Shown here piece after piece: positions 1 through 11,218 of a DNA stretch of 64,000 nucleotides; position 1 is the stretch's first letter; each line of letters opens with the position of its first letter. Source of the stretch: Gnetum montanum (lineage: Eukaryota; Streptophyta; Gnetopsida; Gnetales; Gnetaceae); contig MNCI01024031.1 of assembly GCA_015680685.1 (NCBI GenBank), forward strand, positions 662,415 through 726,414, written 5' to 3'. Under the pieces are notes generated by a model. That model was given only the letters and a program-made list of their open reading frames with translations. It was not told the DNA's origin and searched no databases. The position numbers and the translations under genes are program-made.

Positions 1-184
1 TTATTTACACATGTGGTTACCATGGAAAGGAGAACCAAATCAGATTTATATATATAGTGAGCCATTGATGATAAATAATGTGACTTCAAATAGAAAGAAT
101 AAAATGATAGAATCTAGAGAAGTTGAATTAGGGGTTAGTTCAATTTGACAAATACAAATCATGCTTTCTAAAGATAAACCAGAA

Positions 185-690
185 TAATTTTGAGAGTTAT
201 ATTTTGATGGATCTTATAATTCCAAAGGATTAGAAGTTGGTATCATTTTGATCAATCCAAAGAATCATGATGCATTAAGAGCTATAAAATTACAGTTCCC
301 TTGTACTAATAATAGAGTCGAATATGAATCTTTGTGAAAAGGATTAAAATGACACACAACAAGAAAATTCATAAATTAGAAATTAACAAAGATAAAAACC
401 TATATGTGAACAATTTAGAAGAAAACAGAGCATCAAAAGCTCATTCCTACGAACTTATAAGAAAATGGTAATAAAATTTCTTAAATATTTTACAGAATAT
501 GAGAAAGAAAATATCCCAATAGAAAAGAATCAAAAGGATGATAAAATTGCAATGGAAACTTCAACTTTTAACTTGTTAAAGATAACTGAATGTCATAAAA
601 TAGTGATTGAATTAGAATCAAAACCTATGATCCCTAATAATAACGATTTCTTTCAAGTTTTCAAAGATGATCATCAAATAAATTGATTCC
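185..690 (+). pseudogene. RNase H, archaeal-like second copy (element D)
   Basis: Reading from about 197, the translation has YFDGS (first catalytic Asp), then VGIILINPK, then FPCTNNRVEYESL (the TNN-x-AEYEALL signature of the extra RNase H found in Tat/Ogre gypsy elements), then KGLK. After a stop-rich stretch it ends with NIPIEKNQKDDKIA, matching the C-terminal signature with its last acidic residue. The role would be degradation of RNA in RNA:DNA hybrids during reverse transcription. TGA interrupts it right after VEYESL. The domain lies upstream of the reverse transcriptase, whereas in described dual-RNase-H elements I know it lies between the gypsy RNase H and integrase. Confidence 0.65.
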
Positions 691-949
691 TTAGAAATGT
701 GAAAGAATTTAGAGATTAGATCCATGACAAAGATTATTTAAGATCAAAAGAAAAAAGGATACCTCAAAAGTTATACAATTGAAAGAATAATTTAGATAAA
801 AATTAGGTAAGGGATTAGATGTTCAAAACCTTGAAGATCGAGCTTAGGAAATGATAGAGTTCGAGTGTCAAGACATTATAATGTATCTTAATATTGGAAT
901 AAAACTTTGATCAAACATTAAAGAGTAAATCATCCAAGTCCTTAAGGAG

Positions 950-1860
950 AGTTTGGACAACTTTGCTTGGTCATACAACCATTTGAGAACTTTGGATCCT
1001 AGTATTATGACACATAAAATTTCTTTAGAGAAGGACTACAAGATAATTAACAAAAGTTAAGAAATTTTAATCCAATTTTCAAACCACTAATAAAAGCTAA
1101 GATTAAGAAGTTACTAGATGATGCCATAATATATTCAATTAGATATTTAGCTTGGATAGCTAATTTAGTACTAGTCAAGAAAAAGAATGAACATATAAGA
1201 CTATGTGTTGATTTCATGAAATTGAATGCATCTTCAATTAAAGATAGATATCCCCTCTCAAGAATTGATGAAATGTTGATAAATATATCAGGATGTAAAC
1301 TATACTCATTCCTAGAAGGATTTTCAAGTTAAAATCAAATAATAGTATATAAGAATGATAGATATAAAATAGCATTCATCACTAATGGGAAACATTTGCA
1401 TATAAAAGAATGTCCTTTAGCTTATCAAATGCAAGGGCTACTTTTCAACAAGCTATGAATATAGCTTTTAAATGACTTATTGGGAAAATTTTCACCATTT
1501 GATTAGGTGATATTATAATTTTTTTGAAGCATGAATCAAATCATATATTTCAACTACAACAAATATTTAGCAAATGTAAAAACTTTGGTATGTATTTGAA
1601 TCTAAAAATATGTGTTTCGGAGTGAAATTAGATAACTTACTCAGGCATATAATTTGTCAAAAAGGAATAGCTATCAATCAAGCTAGAATAGAAGATATTC
1701 AAGGTATATAACATCCTACAAATAATAAACCATTAAGGTCTTTCTTTGGAAAGGTAAACTTTGACAAAAAATTTATACCAAGATTTACAGAAATAACAAA
1801 ACCTCTTTAAAAATGTTGAAAAAGAATGTTGAAGTATGAAAGACCAAAGAATCACTTGAA
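950..1860 (+). pseudogene. Reverse transcriptase remnant (element D)
   Basis: Begins after a linker carrying LDNFAWSY, the usual motif just upstream of RT in plant gypsy elements. Recognisable RT blocks: DDAIIYSIRYLAWIANLVLVKKKN, then RLCVDFMKLNASS, then RYPLSRIDEMLINISGC, then YSFLEGFSS followed by a stop and NQI (the D-x-FSGYNQI block with the first catalytic Asp changed to Glu), then ITNG and CPLAYQM. The FxDD block near 1500-1520 is broken by stops. The thumb is faint (1700-1860). It is not a functional enzyme. The Asp change and many stops indicate long decay. Confidence 0.75.
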
Positions 1861-1889
1861 GCTTTAGATCAATTTAAGGATGTCATTTT

Positions 1890-2160
1890 ATAAGCCCCAT
1901 ATATAGTAAAACCAAAATTGAAAGAGAATTTCTAGTTATATGCCTTTTTCTCAATGGACTCACTAGCTTAGTATTAATACAAAAATATGGAGCAGGAGAA
2001 AAGCCAATTGAATTTTTTGATTAACAAGTAAATAGAGCTAAAAGAAATTACTCTAAGCTTGAAAAAGAAGCATTCTCTATGATTAAATCTTTGGGAAATT
2101 TTAAATATCATTTATAGAACACTATGATTCATATGATTACTATAGAGTAAGTTGTAAGAT
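1890..2160 (+). pseudogene. Gypsy RNase H remnant (element D)
   Basis: Translated pieces read EKSQLNFLINK and, in another frame, KPIEFF, then RAKRNYSKLEKEAFSMIKSLGNFKYHL (around 2035-2115), the usual Y-S-x-x-EKE block of gypsy RNase H. The N-terminal Asp block is barely visible near 1940-1965. It follows the RT directly and precedes the integrase with no second RNase H in between, which supports the unusual domain order described for this element. Confidence 0.6.
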
Positions 2161-2439
2161 AATTTCTATCACAAAATGAAATTGAGCTCAAAAGGGCTAA
2201 TTAGATAATCAAGCTCCAATAGTGTAGGTTTACTCTAGAAACATGCAAAATAGTTAAGAATATGAGATTAGAAAGAATGATGGCAAAAGAATTTAGACAA
2301 GAAGTTTTAGCTATTCCAAAAATTACAATTTGGTAAGATGACATAGTAAAGTTTCTTATTAGCCAAGAAATTCTTAAGAATTTATCAAAAAGTAAGGAAA
2401 GACCTTTCATAATTAAGACAAAGAAGTACATTTTCACTT

Positions 2440-3486
2440 AGGAAATTCTATATAGAAGAGATTTAAAAGTTATCTTGCTAGAATATGCATGTAACCAAAA
2501 AATTGAAGAAAGTCTAAAGAAATTTCATAATCATGAGGGATTATATTATGAATCTTCTAGAACCACAATGCAACATATATTAAGATATGGTATTTATTAG
2601 CACACTATGTACAAGGATCTATGAGATAAAATTTCAACTTACCATAAGTGTCAAATTCGCAGGCCAAAGCTAAAGAGGCCTAATTCTCAACTAAAACTAG
2701 TGATAATAGATAGATCTTTTTAAAGGTTGAGATTAGATTGTACAAGAGCTATTAATGCATCAAAAGCATATCATAGGTTTATTTTAATGACTAATAACTA
2801 TTTCACTAAGTGTCTAGAAGATAAAGCATTAAGAAGAAGTACATCCTATGAAGTGATTAAGTTTCTTGAACAATACATCATAAATTGATTTGAATGCTAG
2901 AATACCTGGTTATTGATAACAACATAGCTTTCTAATTAGTTGATTTTATAATATGGTCTTTAGAAAAATATTTCTTTATTCATCTTTGAATTATTACTCA
3001 CAAGAAAATGATCTAATAGAATACATAAATAAGAAGCTAATTTCTTATATCAAGCACTCTATGGATAATAATATAGGGAAATGGCATGAGCTATTATAAG
3101 GAGCTCTTTGGAATGATAGGATTAGAATAAAAAGATCTATAGGAACTACACCATTTAGCTTAGTGTATGAGCTTATTGCTTATAAATTTAATACAATAAT
3201 ATCTTTGACAATATAATTTTTGAAAAATTATAACCCACAATCAAACAAGGAACATGGGTTATAATTTTATTATTAAAAAGAGAATTTGAAATTGATGAAG
3301 CCTGAGATAGGCTCTTATAGAATGTAGCATTAATGAAAAGATGGTTGGATCATCAAGCAGGATGGAAGTTATTTAGGAAAGGAGACTTAGATTTATTATG
3401 GAGAGTTAATAGGAAAGATAAAGGTAAAAAATTTTCGATTAGATGGATTGGACCATTAATAATCAAGAAACAAGTGGCTAAGAATG
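2440..3486 (+). pseudogene. Integrase remnant, split by element A (element D)
   Basis: Carries the N-terminal zinc-binding region (KFHNHEGLYY with two His; TYHKCQIRRPK with one of the two Cys lost), then the core beginning RLRLDCTRAINASKAYHRFILMTNNYFTKCLE with the first catalytic Asp, then a decayed stretch, and the C-terminal part KRWLDHQAGWKLFRKGDLDLLWR...KFSIRWIGPLIIKKQVAKN. The open stretch 3333-3656 starts here but runs on into the LTR of element A, so its tail is not protein of D. The remaining C-terminus is found at 36589-36690. Confidence 0.75.
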
Positions 3487-4316
3487 TGATGAGTGATCAC
3501 AGGTTTGACTGTGTTGATGTGATCCCATTGATGCATATGCATCAACGTGATCTTATTGATGTGTACTCAGCAATGCATCGATGCATACAGGGTGATAGAG
3601 TGTCTTGTATTGCCAATATAAATATGTTCACTTGTTACATTTATGACATTCATTGATTGATAGCTTATCCGAACTCTTGCATTTTATTTCTTCTAGAGTT
3701 AAAATATTTTCTAAGTGCCAGTAGTAGGAGTGAGAAGTGTACAAATCTTTATTCGAGCATTGATGTACTTGGACACCTTGGTGTGAACAACAATAGAGGT
3801 GAGTTCTCTTCATAAGCCTTGTAGCAGAAATCTTTACTTAATGCATTTATTATTCATGTAATTTATTTTAATGTATTTTATTAATTAATTAATAGCAGAT
3901 AATTAACACACATAAGTATGACCATCTCAAACATACATTAATGCTTGGTAATCCTAGTAGTGCTTATGCTTGGTAACCTGGGAGTGTGGCAACATGTTCA
4001 GGACATGTCTGGTGGATGGGAATGGATACTTATGTTAGGATTAGTTAAGCATTAATTAGTTACTATATTAATTAAACATGTAATTAATTTATTTTTGACA
4101 CTAAGGAAATTTAAATGAAAAACACATGCCTTAGTTACACTTAACCATATCATTGCACCTCACAAGTGGAGCTAGGAAGAAAATAATCACATCTTTGAGA
4201 TTCATTGCCTAGGCAAATTGTAATTAGAGAGCTAAAGTCTACAAAATTTGACTAGATCACTTAGTGAACCCTAGTAATTCATATGGTTGGGCATAGGAAT
4301 TGCCCACTACTCATTA
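3487..4316 (+). repeat. Element A 5' LTR (830 bp)
   Basis: Aligns to 35758-36588. Starts TGATGAGTGATCAC, ends TGCCCACTACTCATTA. U3 is short and holds palindromic GATCCCATTGATG/CATCAACGTGATC units, including the 18-bp perfect palindrome at 3528-3545. A TATA-like TATAAATA lies at 3617-3624. The conserved superfamily core (GCTTGGTAATCCTAGTAG then GCTTGGTAACCTGGGAG) lies near 3950-3988. Confidence 0.9.
3617..3624 (+). promoter_or_regulatory. TATA-like box in A 5' LTR
   Basis: TATAAATA about 130 bp into the LTR; the right LTR has TATATAAAT at the matching place (35882-35890), so this is the probable core promoter of the element. Confidence 0.55.
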
Positions 4317-4336
4317 TTGGTACCATTGTTAGGGAC
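4317..4336 (+). other. Primer-binding site of A (tRNA-Asp type)
   Basis: TTGGTACCATTGTTAGGGAC directly follows the LTR. It is a decayed form of the plant gypsy PBS complementary to the 3' end of tRNA-Asp (TGGCGCCGTTGCCGGGGA type), with C to T and G to A changes. Better preserved equivalents sit in M1 (13673-13696) and E (62753-62776). Confidence 0.75.
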
Positions 4337-4460
4337 TTTAATTAGCTACGTGTGTTACCTAGGACTTAGTAAAATTATATAACAACATTATAACAAATCC
4401 TAAATTCAAAATCATTACACAAGATAATAATATAAGCACACTATTTTCTTTAAAACTAAT

Positions 4461-7092
4461 ATGGCTTCTTCTCATAGGAAAGATTCTTCATCGTCATTCA
4501 AGCATACTTCCAAACAAAGGTAGTAAGGCCCAAAACCACTTGTGCCCCAATAGTGCAAAGTGGTCTATGCTTATCTAGATGAGTATATTATTAACTTCAC
4601 CTTCATCCTACACTAGGATGAACAATGTCGTGGAGGGATATGAAGGGCAACATTGTGTTGCTACCTAATCAATCAGTTCCTACCATGCTACTCAAAAATT
4701 TCATAAGATTGAGCATCTAGGGGCTCAATGCTAAGTACATTATGCAAGATCATGATTACCAGAATTATCATCCCACAGAGGCATAATGGAGGAAAGATCA
4801 ATAGATGGATGCATGCTATCGGGCATTAAAGGATAAGCGGTTTACAAATCCCTTGTTCCTAGTGGAATAAAAGGAAGTAGAGGATTCCTTATTTGGGGTT
4901 TCTCAAAACACTCACTCTCCTCCCCTTCTCTTTGATGAAGGGACCTTAACTAGAATTTACAATTAACTATAAACAACCTTGGTTCAAGGAAGAACAAGTC
5001 CCATGACCATGGGGGCTCCAAAGGATGGAGTTAAGGAAAGAACAATCATAAGCACTATGATAAAGCTAACATGGTAATTGGGGCCATGACCAGAGAAAAG
5101 GGAGTAGCAAGCATCATTCTAGTGGTATTCCTCCATCCTCTTCACCTTCTTCATCCTTATCTTCCTCCTCTAGCTCTAACTGAAGCCATAGAGAAAGAGA
5201 CTAAGGGAATTATCATCTAGGTGATTGCTAGGATAGAGATGATTATAGATCCTAGGGGAATAGTAATCAAGAGAGGTTCACCACCATGAACAAAGGAACA
5301 TCAAAGGGCATCATAGGCATCATGGCCATCATAGGGGCTATGACTATGATGAGCCTTTGCTTACAACTAGAAATATGCTAAACATTGTAGAGGCCATGAG
5401 GATTCCAACAAGGCATGTCAAAGACAATTGAATTAAAGGGTTGGACATGAACAATATCCCCAAGTTCAAAGGGTGATACAATTCTGATCCACATAATCAT
5501 CTCCAAGCCTTTCATGATGCATGTGCCTTACAGAATGTGGAAAATGAATAGCAAAAATTAAAGCTATTCCTTAGGACACTCATCAAGGAGGCTAAAAGCT
5601 TCTACCAATCTTTAGAACTAGAATTAATTAGATGATGGAGTACGATGCTTGAACTCTTTAATGACAAGTATCAAATGTATTCCTGAGTGTCCAACTTGAG
5701 GAAGTAGATCAAAGGATGGAAGCAAAGAACACATGAAACCTTGGATGTGGCCATGGATAGATATTGCTCCCTATTACACAAGTTCCTAAGCCATGACTTT
5801 TCTCATAGGGAGTAGCTTCACCATATCATAGATGGGCTCTAAATAGAAATGAAGAGAACTCTTAAGGTCTATGCCCAAGGAAGACTTTCAAAACTAAGAG
5901 CTCATCAAATCCAAAGGCTGATTGAGCAAATGCTCAAAGAAGAAGGTGAGCTGAGGAAAAGAAAAAGTACAAAGAAGTACAACTAAGATCCTCCTATCTA
6001 CAAAATGGAGGTTTGATCCTTTGATAATGAGAAAGAGACATGACTTGATGAAGTGGTGCAATGCAAGACCTTGTTGATACAAAAATCTATTTCTAAAATA
6101 TTAGATACGGTAGATAAAATATGTGACTCTTTAAATGAGAAGTTCCAAACTACTCTTAGAATTGATGAAGAGTCCAAAGAGCAAAGTAGTGATCATGATT
6201 AACGAAGAAGAAAGAAAGTTGAACATGCCCATTAAAGGGGTAATAGAAAAGCTACTACCATCGAAGAGGTTACAGATTTTGAGATAGATGATGATGGTGG
6301 ATGTGACATTTGTCAATACAAGCATCCTAAGAGATGTTGCCTCATTATGTCACACTTCTAGGAGTTTGGGATATATGCTCTAAATCCTAGTTTGGAAAAA
6401 GGGTAAGCACCCAGGAGGTTGTCTTATCCTCAAGGAAACTATAGGCAATTGCGTTAACAATAAGCCTATTATCCGAGTGGAGCTCCACCTCAACTTAAGA
6501 ATAGTATAAGAAATAAAAGCACCCACAATTGTGGGGAGATATATATAGATATATAAAAATAATAGAAATACCAACATTAAGAAAGTAGTACCCTTATTGC
6601 CAACTAGATCCATATGGATACTACATTTAGCAACCCATTTCTCCATGTGACTCTTCCAATAATGCCTCTTTTTAGCACCATTACTACCCTCCTAAGTACT
6701 ATAGAGCACAATCTCCAAGAGGGGAATCCCCATTTCTATATTACACTCTTCATCCTTCTACACCTGTACCTCCACCCTCAACTTAGTTACTAATCGCTCC
6801 ATCCATGCAAGGTGAAATTCTAGTCCAACCATAGCAAAGAGATGTTACAAGGGCTATTAACTTACAGCCGACTCCCTAGCCAAGTGGTTTTGCGAAAAAC
6901 TCCAAAAAATGATCCTTTTTCCAAACCAACAATCCTACCAAATCCACATGGACACTTGCGGTTGCTAACCTTGCTTCTCCTTTCTCCTTCACAACATCAT
7001 TTGAGATCCCTTCAAACCAAATGCCTCTCAAGGTGCATACTATCATGTTGCGCTATGTAATCAAAGATTGGGTAAAGGCTAGATGCCTTCCC
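4461..7092 (+). pseudogene. gag pseudogene of element A
   Basis: Starts at ATG 4461 (MASSHRKDSSSS). Matches the gag of M1 along its length: Ser-rich N-terminus, the VYAYLDEYIINFTFILH block, a Ser-rich linker (5140-5200), a retrotransposon gag core (about 5450-5900), a basic linker, then the Cys/His motif CDICQYKHPKRCC...SH at 6302-6352, and a Pro-rich tail to about 6840. Numerous stops, mostly TAG in place of CAG. Gag would form the cytoplasmic particle that packages the RNA. Short open stretches inside are chance. Confidence 0.75.
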
Positions 7093-7194
7093 AAGAAGAG
7101 ATATGATTCTAGGAGTTCCCTTATTTACTTGCAAATCACTAGAAATGAGCCTTGCAAGGCTTACTCAAGTTTTGTTATTAATATAATATCTTAT
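7093..7194 (+). pseudogene. Aspartic protease, first part (element A)
   Basis: Reads SLIYLQIT(R)NEPCKAYSSFVINII up to the M1 insertion. The homologous M1 protease has ALLDSGSRVNLIS here, so the catalytic DSG triad of A is changed (Asp to Tyr, Gly to Ser) and the enzyme is dead. The last five bases CTTAT are the M1 target duplication; joining 7194 to 14493 gives the frame of SYEMYKVWNLP. Confidence 0.7.
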
Positions 7195-7979
7195 TGATGA
7201 GTGGCAAGGTACCCCTACACTCAACCATACAAATACGAGCATCTCATGCATGATTTGGTTGAACTCCAAGGACTAAGTGCTTACGTGCCTTAATGGAACA
7301 CTTAAGGTTAATCAATCGTTGTCTTCCCAAACTTACTTGTATTGTCATGGTTGTATGATTAAGTAAGCTTGTGGTATATGATTTTTATATCTTTCATCTT
7401 TTTAATGTCTAATGCTAATAGGGGAAGGTGAAGAGAACTAAGTGACTAACTTTCATTAACTATTCACTAACTAAGTTTTAATTTTCCTAGCACCAGTATT
7501 TGTTCCCACTTGCCACACACACCTTGAACCAATGCAATGCTGCTAGGATTACCAAACGCTACTTGTTACAAGGTTACCAAGCATTACACACGTGCTCAAA
7601 GTGGTTGTACTGAATGCACTTAACTAGGAGAGTCAAGGGTTGAGAGAGATTTAATTATCTAGGAAAGCATTTAAACATTTAATAATAATTAATTCCTATT
7701 TAGCTTAGTCCACATGTTGCAAGGTTTATCAAAAATTTCATCTTTATTGACGTACACAAATGTGTGATCAGGTATAATTTGCTTAAATAAATATCCATTC
7801 ACTTTAAGACTCATACTATGGGCACATGGAAATTATTCTAACTCTGGAATGGAAAAACTCCTATAGTTTGGCTAAAGCTCTAAGTCTAAGTGCCTAGAAT
7901 AGGGAAAGCCACCTCTTATTTATAAACATTGTGGCGGGCAATGATTTCACGGGGGCGGACACAATATTTTGGCTCATCA
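7195..7979 (-). repeat. M1 3' LTR (785 bp)
   Basis: Pair of 13697-14487. As written on the plus strand it begins TGATGAGTGGCAAGGTACCCC and ends GGCTCATCA, so the LTR ends form a 7-bp inverted repeat TGATGAG/CTCATCA. TATA-like sequence TTTATAAATA on the minus strand near 7915-7925. Confidence 0.92.
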
Positions 7980-9935
7980 TACGCCCATGATTGAATGAGA
8001 ACTCGTCCTTGAGTCCCTTATAAAATATTGGGAAGGTATGGGATTATTGACTAGAATTACACTAGTGGTAAATGGGGTGACATGTGAATGGATCATCATT
8101 ACAACACATGACAATATTAGTATACATGACAACAAGAGTGAATACTATACACATTTGACATCCAGCCTTATTTGGCAACTGAGAGAGAAGAGAGAGAGAG
8201 AGGGAGAAAAGAAGAAGTCTATTGCTGCCAATGCCAAGATTGTACCTTCTATTGTTCATCCAGAACCATGCCATCTATCTTGTTCCTTGTATAACTGCTC
8301 TAGCACCATTCCATTCCAAGTGTTCCCTCTGAATCCAATCCATTGGTGTATGATTGCCATCTACACACACAACACAATCTTAAATTAGCAAGGGTAAATG
8401 AATCGCAATGTAGTTGATACCTTGCCTCAGTGTACAGTCCATTGGCTGAGTTGTGATATGGCTAATGCAAATTTTGGAGATATAACACTGGTGACTACCC
8501 AAGGTGTAGGGGTTAAGAGAAAATCGAAAAAATTAGACCAGGATCCCCATGACTAAGAGTGAACCTATGGTAGTGATATAATGGAAGAAGATAAGGAATA
8601 AGAAAGACAGAGAAAAAGAAACAATGGAAACATCAATGAAATGAATGTTAGAGATGGAAATGAACAAAATAAATGTTGATTGCAAAAATTTTTAAGGGAA
8701 AGAAATTAACTAATGCACCAAATAGGAATGCCAGTGGGTCCTCCCCAAAGCAAGCTCATGCCCTTAATGCCCTGACAATCTCGCATTCAAAGAGTTCGTA
8801 GGCTCTAGAAATGCCATTTTGAAACAAGAGCTAAAATCTTAACCACAAGAATTTACCAAAAATAAAAAGTAAAACAAGAATTTACCAAAAATATGTACTA
8901 TTAATATAACTAGCAATGAGGTGAAAATGGAGGAGGAAGGATGGAAAGAAGAGAATGGAATGGAATCTCAAGAACAAGGTGGTGTATAGCCCCTTGTGTA
9001 TTAATGGTTAATGTGATTTAGTAGATCTCATTCCAAAACTAGGCTCAAAAAATCCTCATCCAGTGACTTCACATTAATACATGTGGCTAATCCATCCACT
9101 TGAAGTAGCAAAAATGCTTCCACCAAAGAGTCACCACCATTCCAACGAAATGAAAAAGGAGAAAGTAGGAAGCGAGAAAGGGCCTTAGTTAGAGGGAACA
9201 TGTTTGTTTAGTTCCATAACCAATGCTTGAAACCCAGATAATTATTTCGTCTAAGGGGTGTGCTTTGAATTCTCATTTTTCACTTTTCAATTTTTTTTGT
9301 GTGAGAACCACACCATGCAAAGACTTATTATTATTTTTATTAGCTCAGCTTCCCGATAATGGAGTAGCGTTGAAATGGTAAGGAAAACTCAAGAAGAAAA
9401 CATCCAAGCACCCAAGAGAATGGCCAACACAAATGCATGAAATCCCATTGAAGTCACACCCTTTTCAATCCTTGAATCCTTCCTTAGTTTGAGAAATGCC
9501 TAGTCACTAATTTTTTGATAGTTCTTATTATTGAAAGAAAGGGACTATACAGTTCCAAGCCAAGAGAAACCATAGAAATTCATGGATGCATGGATGACGT
9601 GGACTCATTTCCTATTATATCAAAAGAACCATACCTTAGTATCAACATTATAACTCAAAGGTAAAAACCAAACATTAGCAATCAATGGAATACAGTTCAT
9701 ATCATCATCAAGAGCACTTATTAGGTGACAAACATAACAAAATAAATAAACACAAAAATAAATGGAAAAGTATGAACGATGTTGCAAAACAAGAACAAGA
9801 AAAGTTAAAGAAATTTTTAAAACAAAAATGTGTAAAAAAAATTAAAAAGGAACTAAGGGCTTTTATTGATCAGCATAGGTGGCCATCTTCCCCATGACTA
9901 AGTTGGAAGAGGAAGATCTGAAATAATGAGTGAGT
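7980..9935 (-). other. M1 3' non-coding region and PPT
   Basis: Between the pol deletion point and the 3' LTR. No protein is recognised on the minus strand; plus-strand open stretches (8038-8388, 9685-9897) have no conserved counterpart. Two blocks are shared with the same region of E: CAGTGGGTCCTCCCCAAAG (8731-8749; E 59287-59304) and GGTATGGGATTATTGACTA (8035-8053; E 57751-57769). The minus-strand end TTCAATCATGGGCGTA just before the LTR is the PPT, as in A (TTCAATCATGGGGGTA). Confidence 0.65.
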
Positions 9936-10280
9936 TCATGCTTTCTCCAATGTGTTATGTGCATTGATCATTCTAGATTCATGGTAAGGTTTAGTTTGTT
10001 GCACATTAACTAGTAATCTTTTATCAGAGTGCTTGTTTGAATTTTTCAGGAATTTCCAGCTTCCCCCTATTGATGTTTTTAGGTTAAGGGTTGGAAGTTG
10101 GCAACACTCTTGCTCCAATGCATCTATGCTTTCGACGTGGGTGCAAGTTGTTCTCCCAGTTAGTTCCATGCACGTTGGTGAGTTGCTCACTTGATCAGCT
10201 ATCAACCATTGGGTGTCTTCTTGTTTTGTGGCCGCTACATACAGGCACTTTTGTATGTTAATTTCTTGAGCACACCAGTT

Positions 10281-10740
10281 TCATGCAGGCAATGTTGAAA
10301 ATTCTTGTACGCAATCACACCTTGTATCACTGTATGTGATGGATGGAACTTTCTTCTTCTCGATCTTCCCAAAAGTGTTTTCCTTAGATATTTCTAGGGA
10401 AAGATCATGGATTCCTAGGCATGCATTTATGGTACTTAGCCATGCCCTTCCCATTATTATTGGGAAGTCCCCTTTATCGTTGTTTACTTGTATCACTAGG
10501 AAATCAGTTGGGTATGACCACCCACACACAATGGTAACTATGTCCTCCACCAGTCCCAAGGGAATAGTGATGGATTAGTTGGCCAGCTCTAAGTAAATAT
10601 TTCTCTTCTTTGGTTGAGGCAGGTTCCAGGCTTTATACATCTCTTGTGATATTAAGTTGACTCTAGAACCTGAGTCTAGAAGAGCTTTACATGGTTCATT
10701 CCTAGCAACTTGGAGATAGATTAAGGGCTTCCGAGGTTAG
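10281..10740 (-). pseudogene. Aspartic protease of M1
   Basis: Minus-strand translation reads KPLIYLQVARNEPCKALLDSGSRVNLIS, with the catalytic DSG intact, then MYKAWNLPQPKKRNIYLELAN, one stop, then the open part from 10559: MGLVEDIVTIVCGWSYPTDFLVIQVNN, then FPIIMGRAWLSTINACLGIHDLSLEI. A complete retropepsin fold of about 140 residues would be present apart from the single in-frame stop. It follows gag in the same sense and would process Gag. No RT follows it. Confidence 0.75.
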
Positions 10741-11218
10741 AGAATTTCCGTGGCCCTCCTTAATCCAGTCAGTGATGACATGTGTTAACATAACTATGTG
10801 CGTTGAGCTCTATTTTTGGTTTGAAGGGAGATCTGAAGCCTTATTTGATGGAGAAGCATTCATAGGCTCAACCGCTTGTGGTTGTGAGAGTTTGGTTGGA
10901 ATTTTGGTTCTAAAGAAAGGTATTTTCTTTATACGGTTGTCAGAACTAGCAGTGAGTTGAAGGTTTACAACTCTCGTNTAGAGAATTTCCGTGGCCCTCC
11001 TTAATCCAGTCAGTGATGACATGTGTTAACATAACTATGTGCGTTGAGCTCTATTTTTGGTTTGAAGGGAGATCTGAAGCCTTATTTGATGGAGAAGCGT
11101 TCATAGGCTCAACCGCTTGTGGTTGTGAGAGTTTGGTTGGAATTTTGGTTCTAAAGAAAGGTATTTTCTTTGTACGGTTGTCAGAACTAGCAGTGAGTTG
11201 AAGGTTTACAACTCTCGT
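10738..11218. repeat. 240-bp duplication around a single-N gap
   Basis: 10738-10977 and 10979-11218 are near identical (for example AAGCATTC/AAGCGTTC and TATACGG/TGTACGG) and separated only by the N at 10978. Two contigs that overlap but were not merged explain this better than a real tandem duplication. Confidence 0.85.

Larger units (their letters stand above)
1..3486 (+). mobile_element. Element D, 5' part: degraded Ty3/gypsy pol
   Basis: Left part of an old Ty3/gypsy retrotransposon truncated by the window edge, so its 5' LTR and gag are not visible. Conceptual translation across many stops and frameshifts gives, in order, an RNase H of the second (archaeal-like) type, a linker with the NFAWSY motif, reverse transcriptase, a normal gypsy RNase H and integrase. 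The integrase stops at 3486, where the LTR of element A begins; it resumes at 36589 (KLALLDKQML...NAPHVNII in the same sense), so D is the host of the whole 33-kb A insertion. The target duplication is GAATG (3482-3486) and GAATT (36589-36593). Assignment to gypsy is firm; the Tat lineage is inferred from the extra RNase H. Confidence 0.8.

Noticed and set aside
8038-8388. 116-codon plus-strand open frame in the M1 3' region
   Set aside because: Antisense to the element, low complexity in the middle (GA run), no counterpart in E and no recognised domain.
10738-11218. True tandem gene duplication
   Set aside because: The two copies abut a single N gap; overlap of unmerged contigs is simpler.
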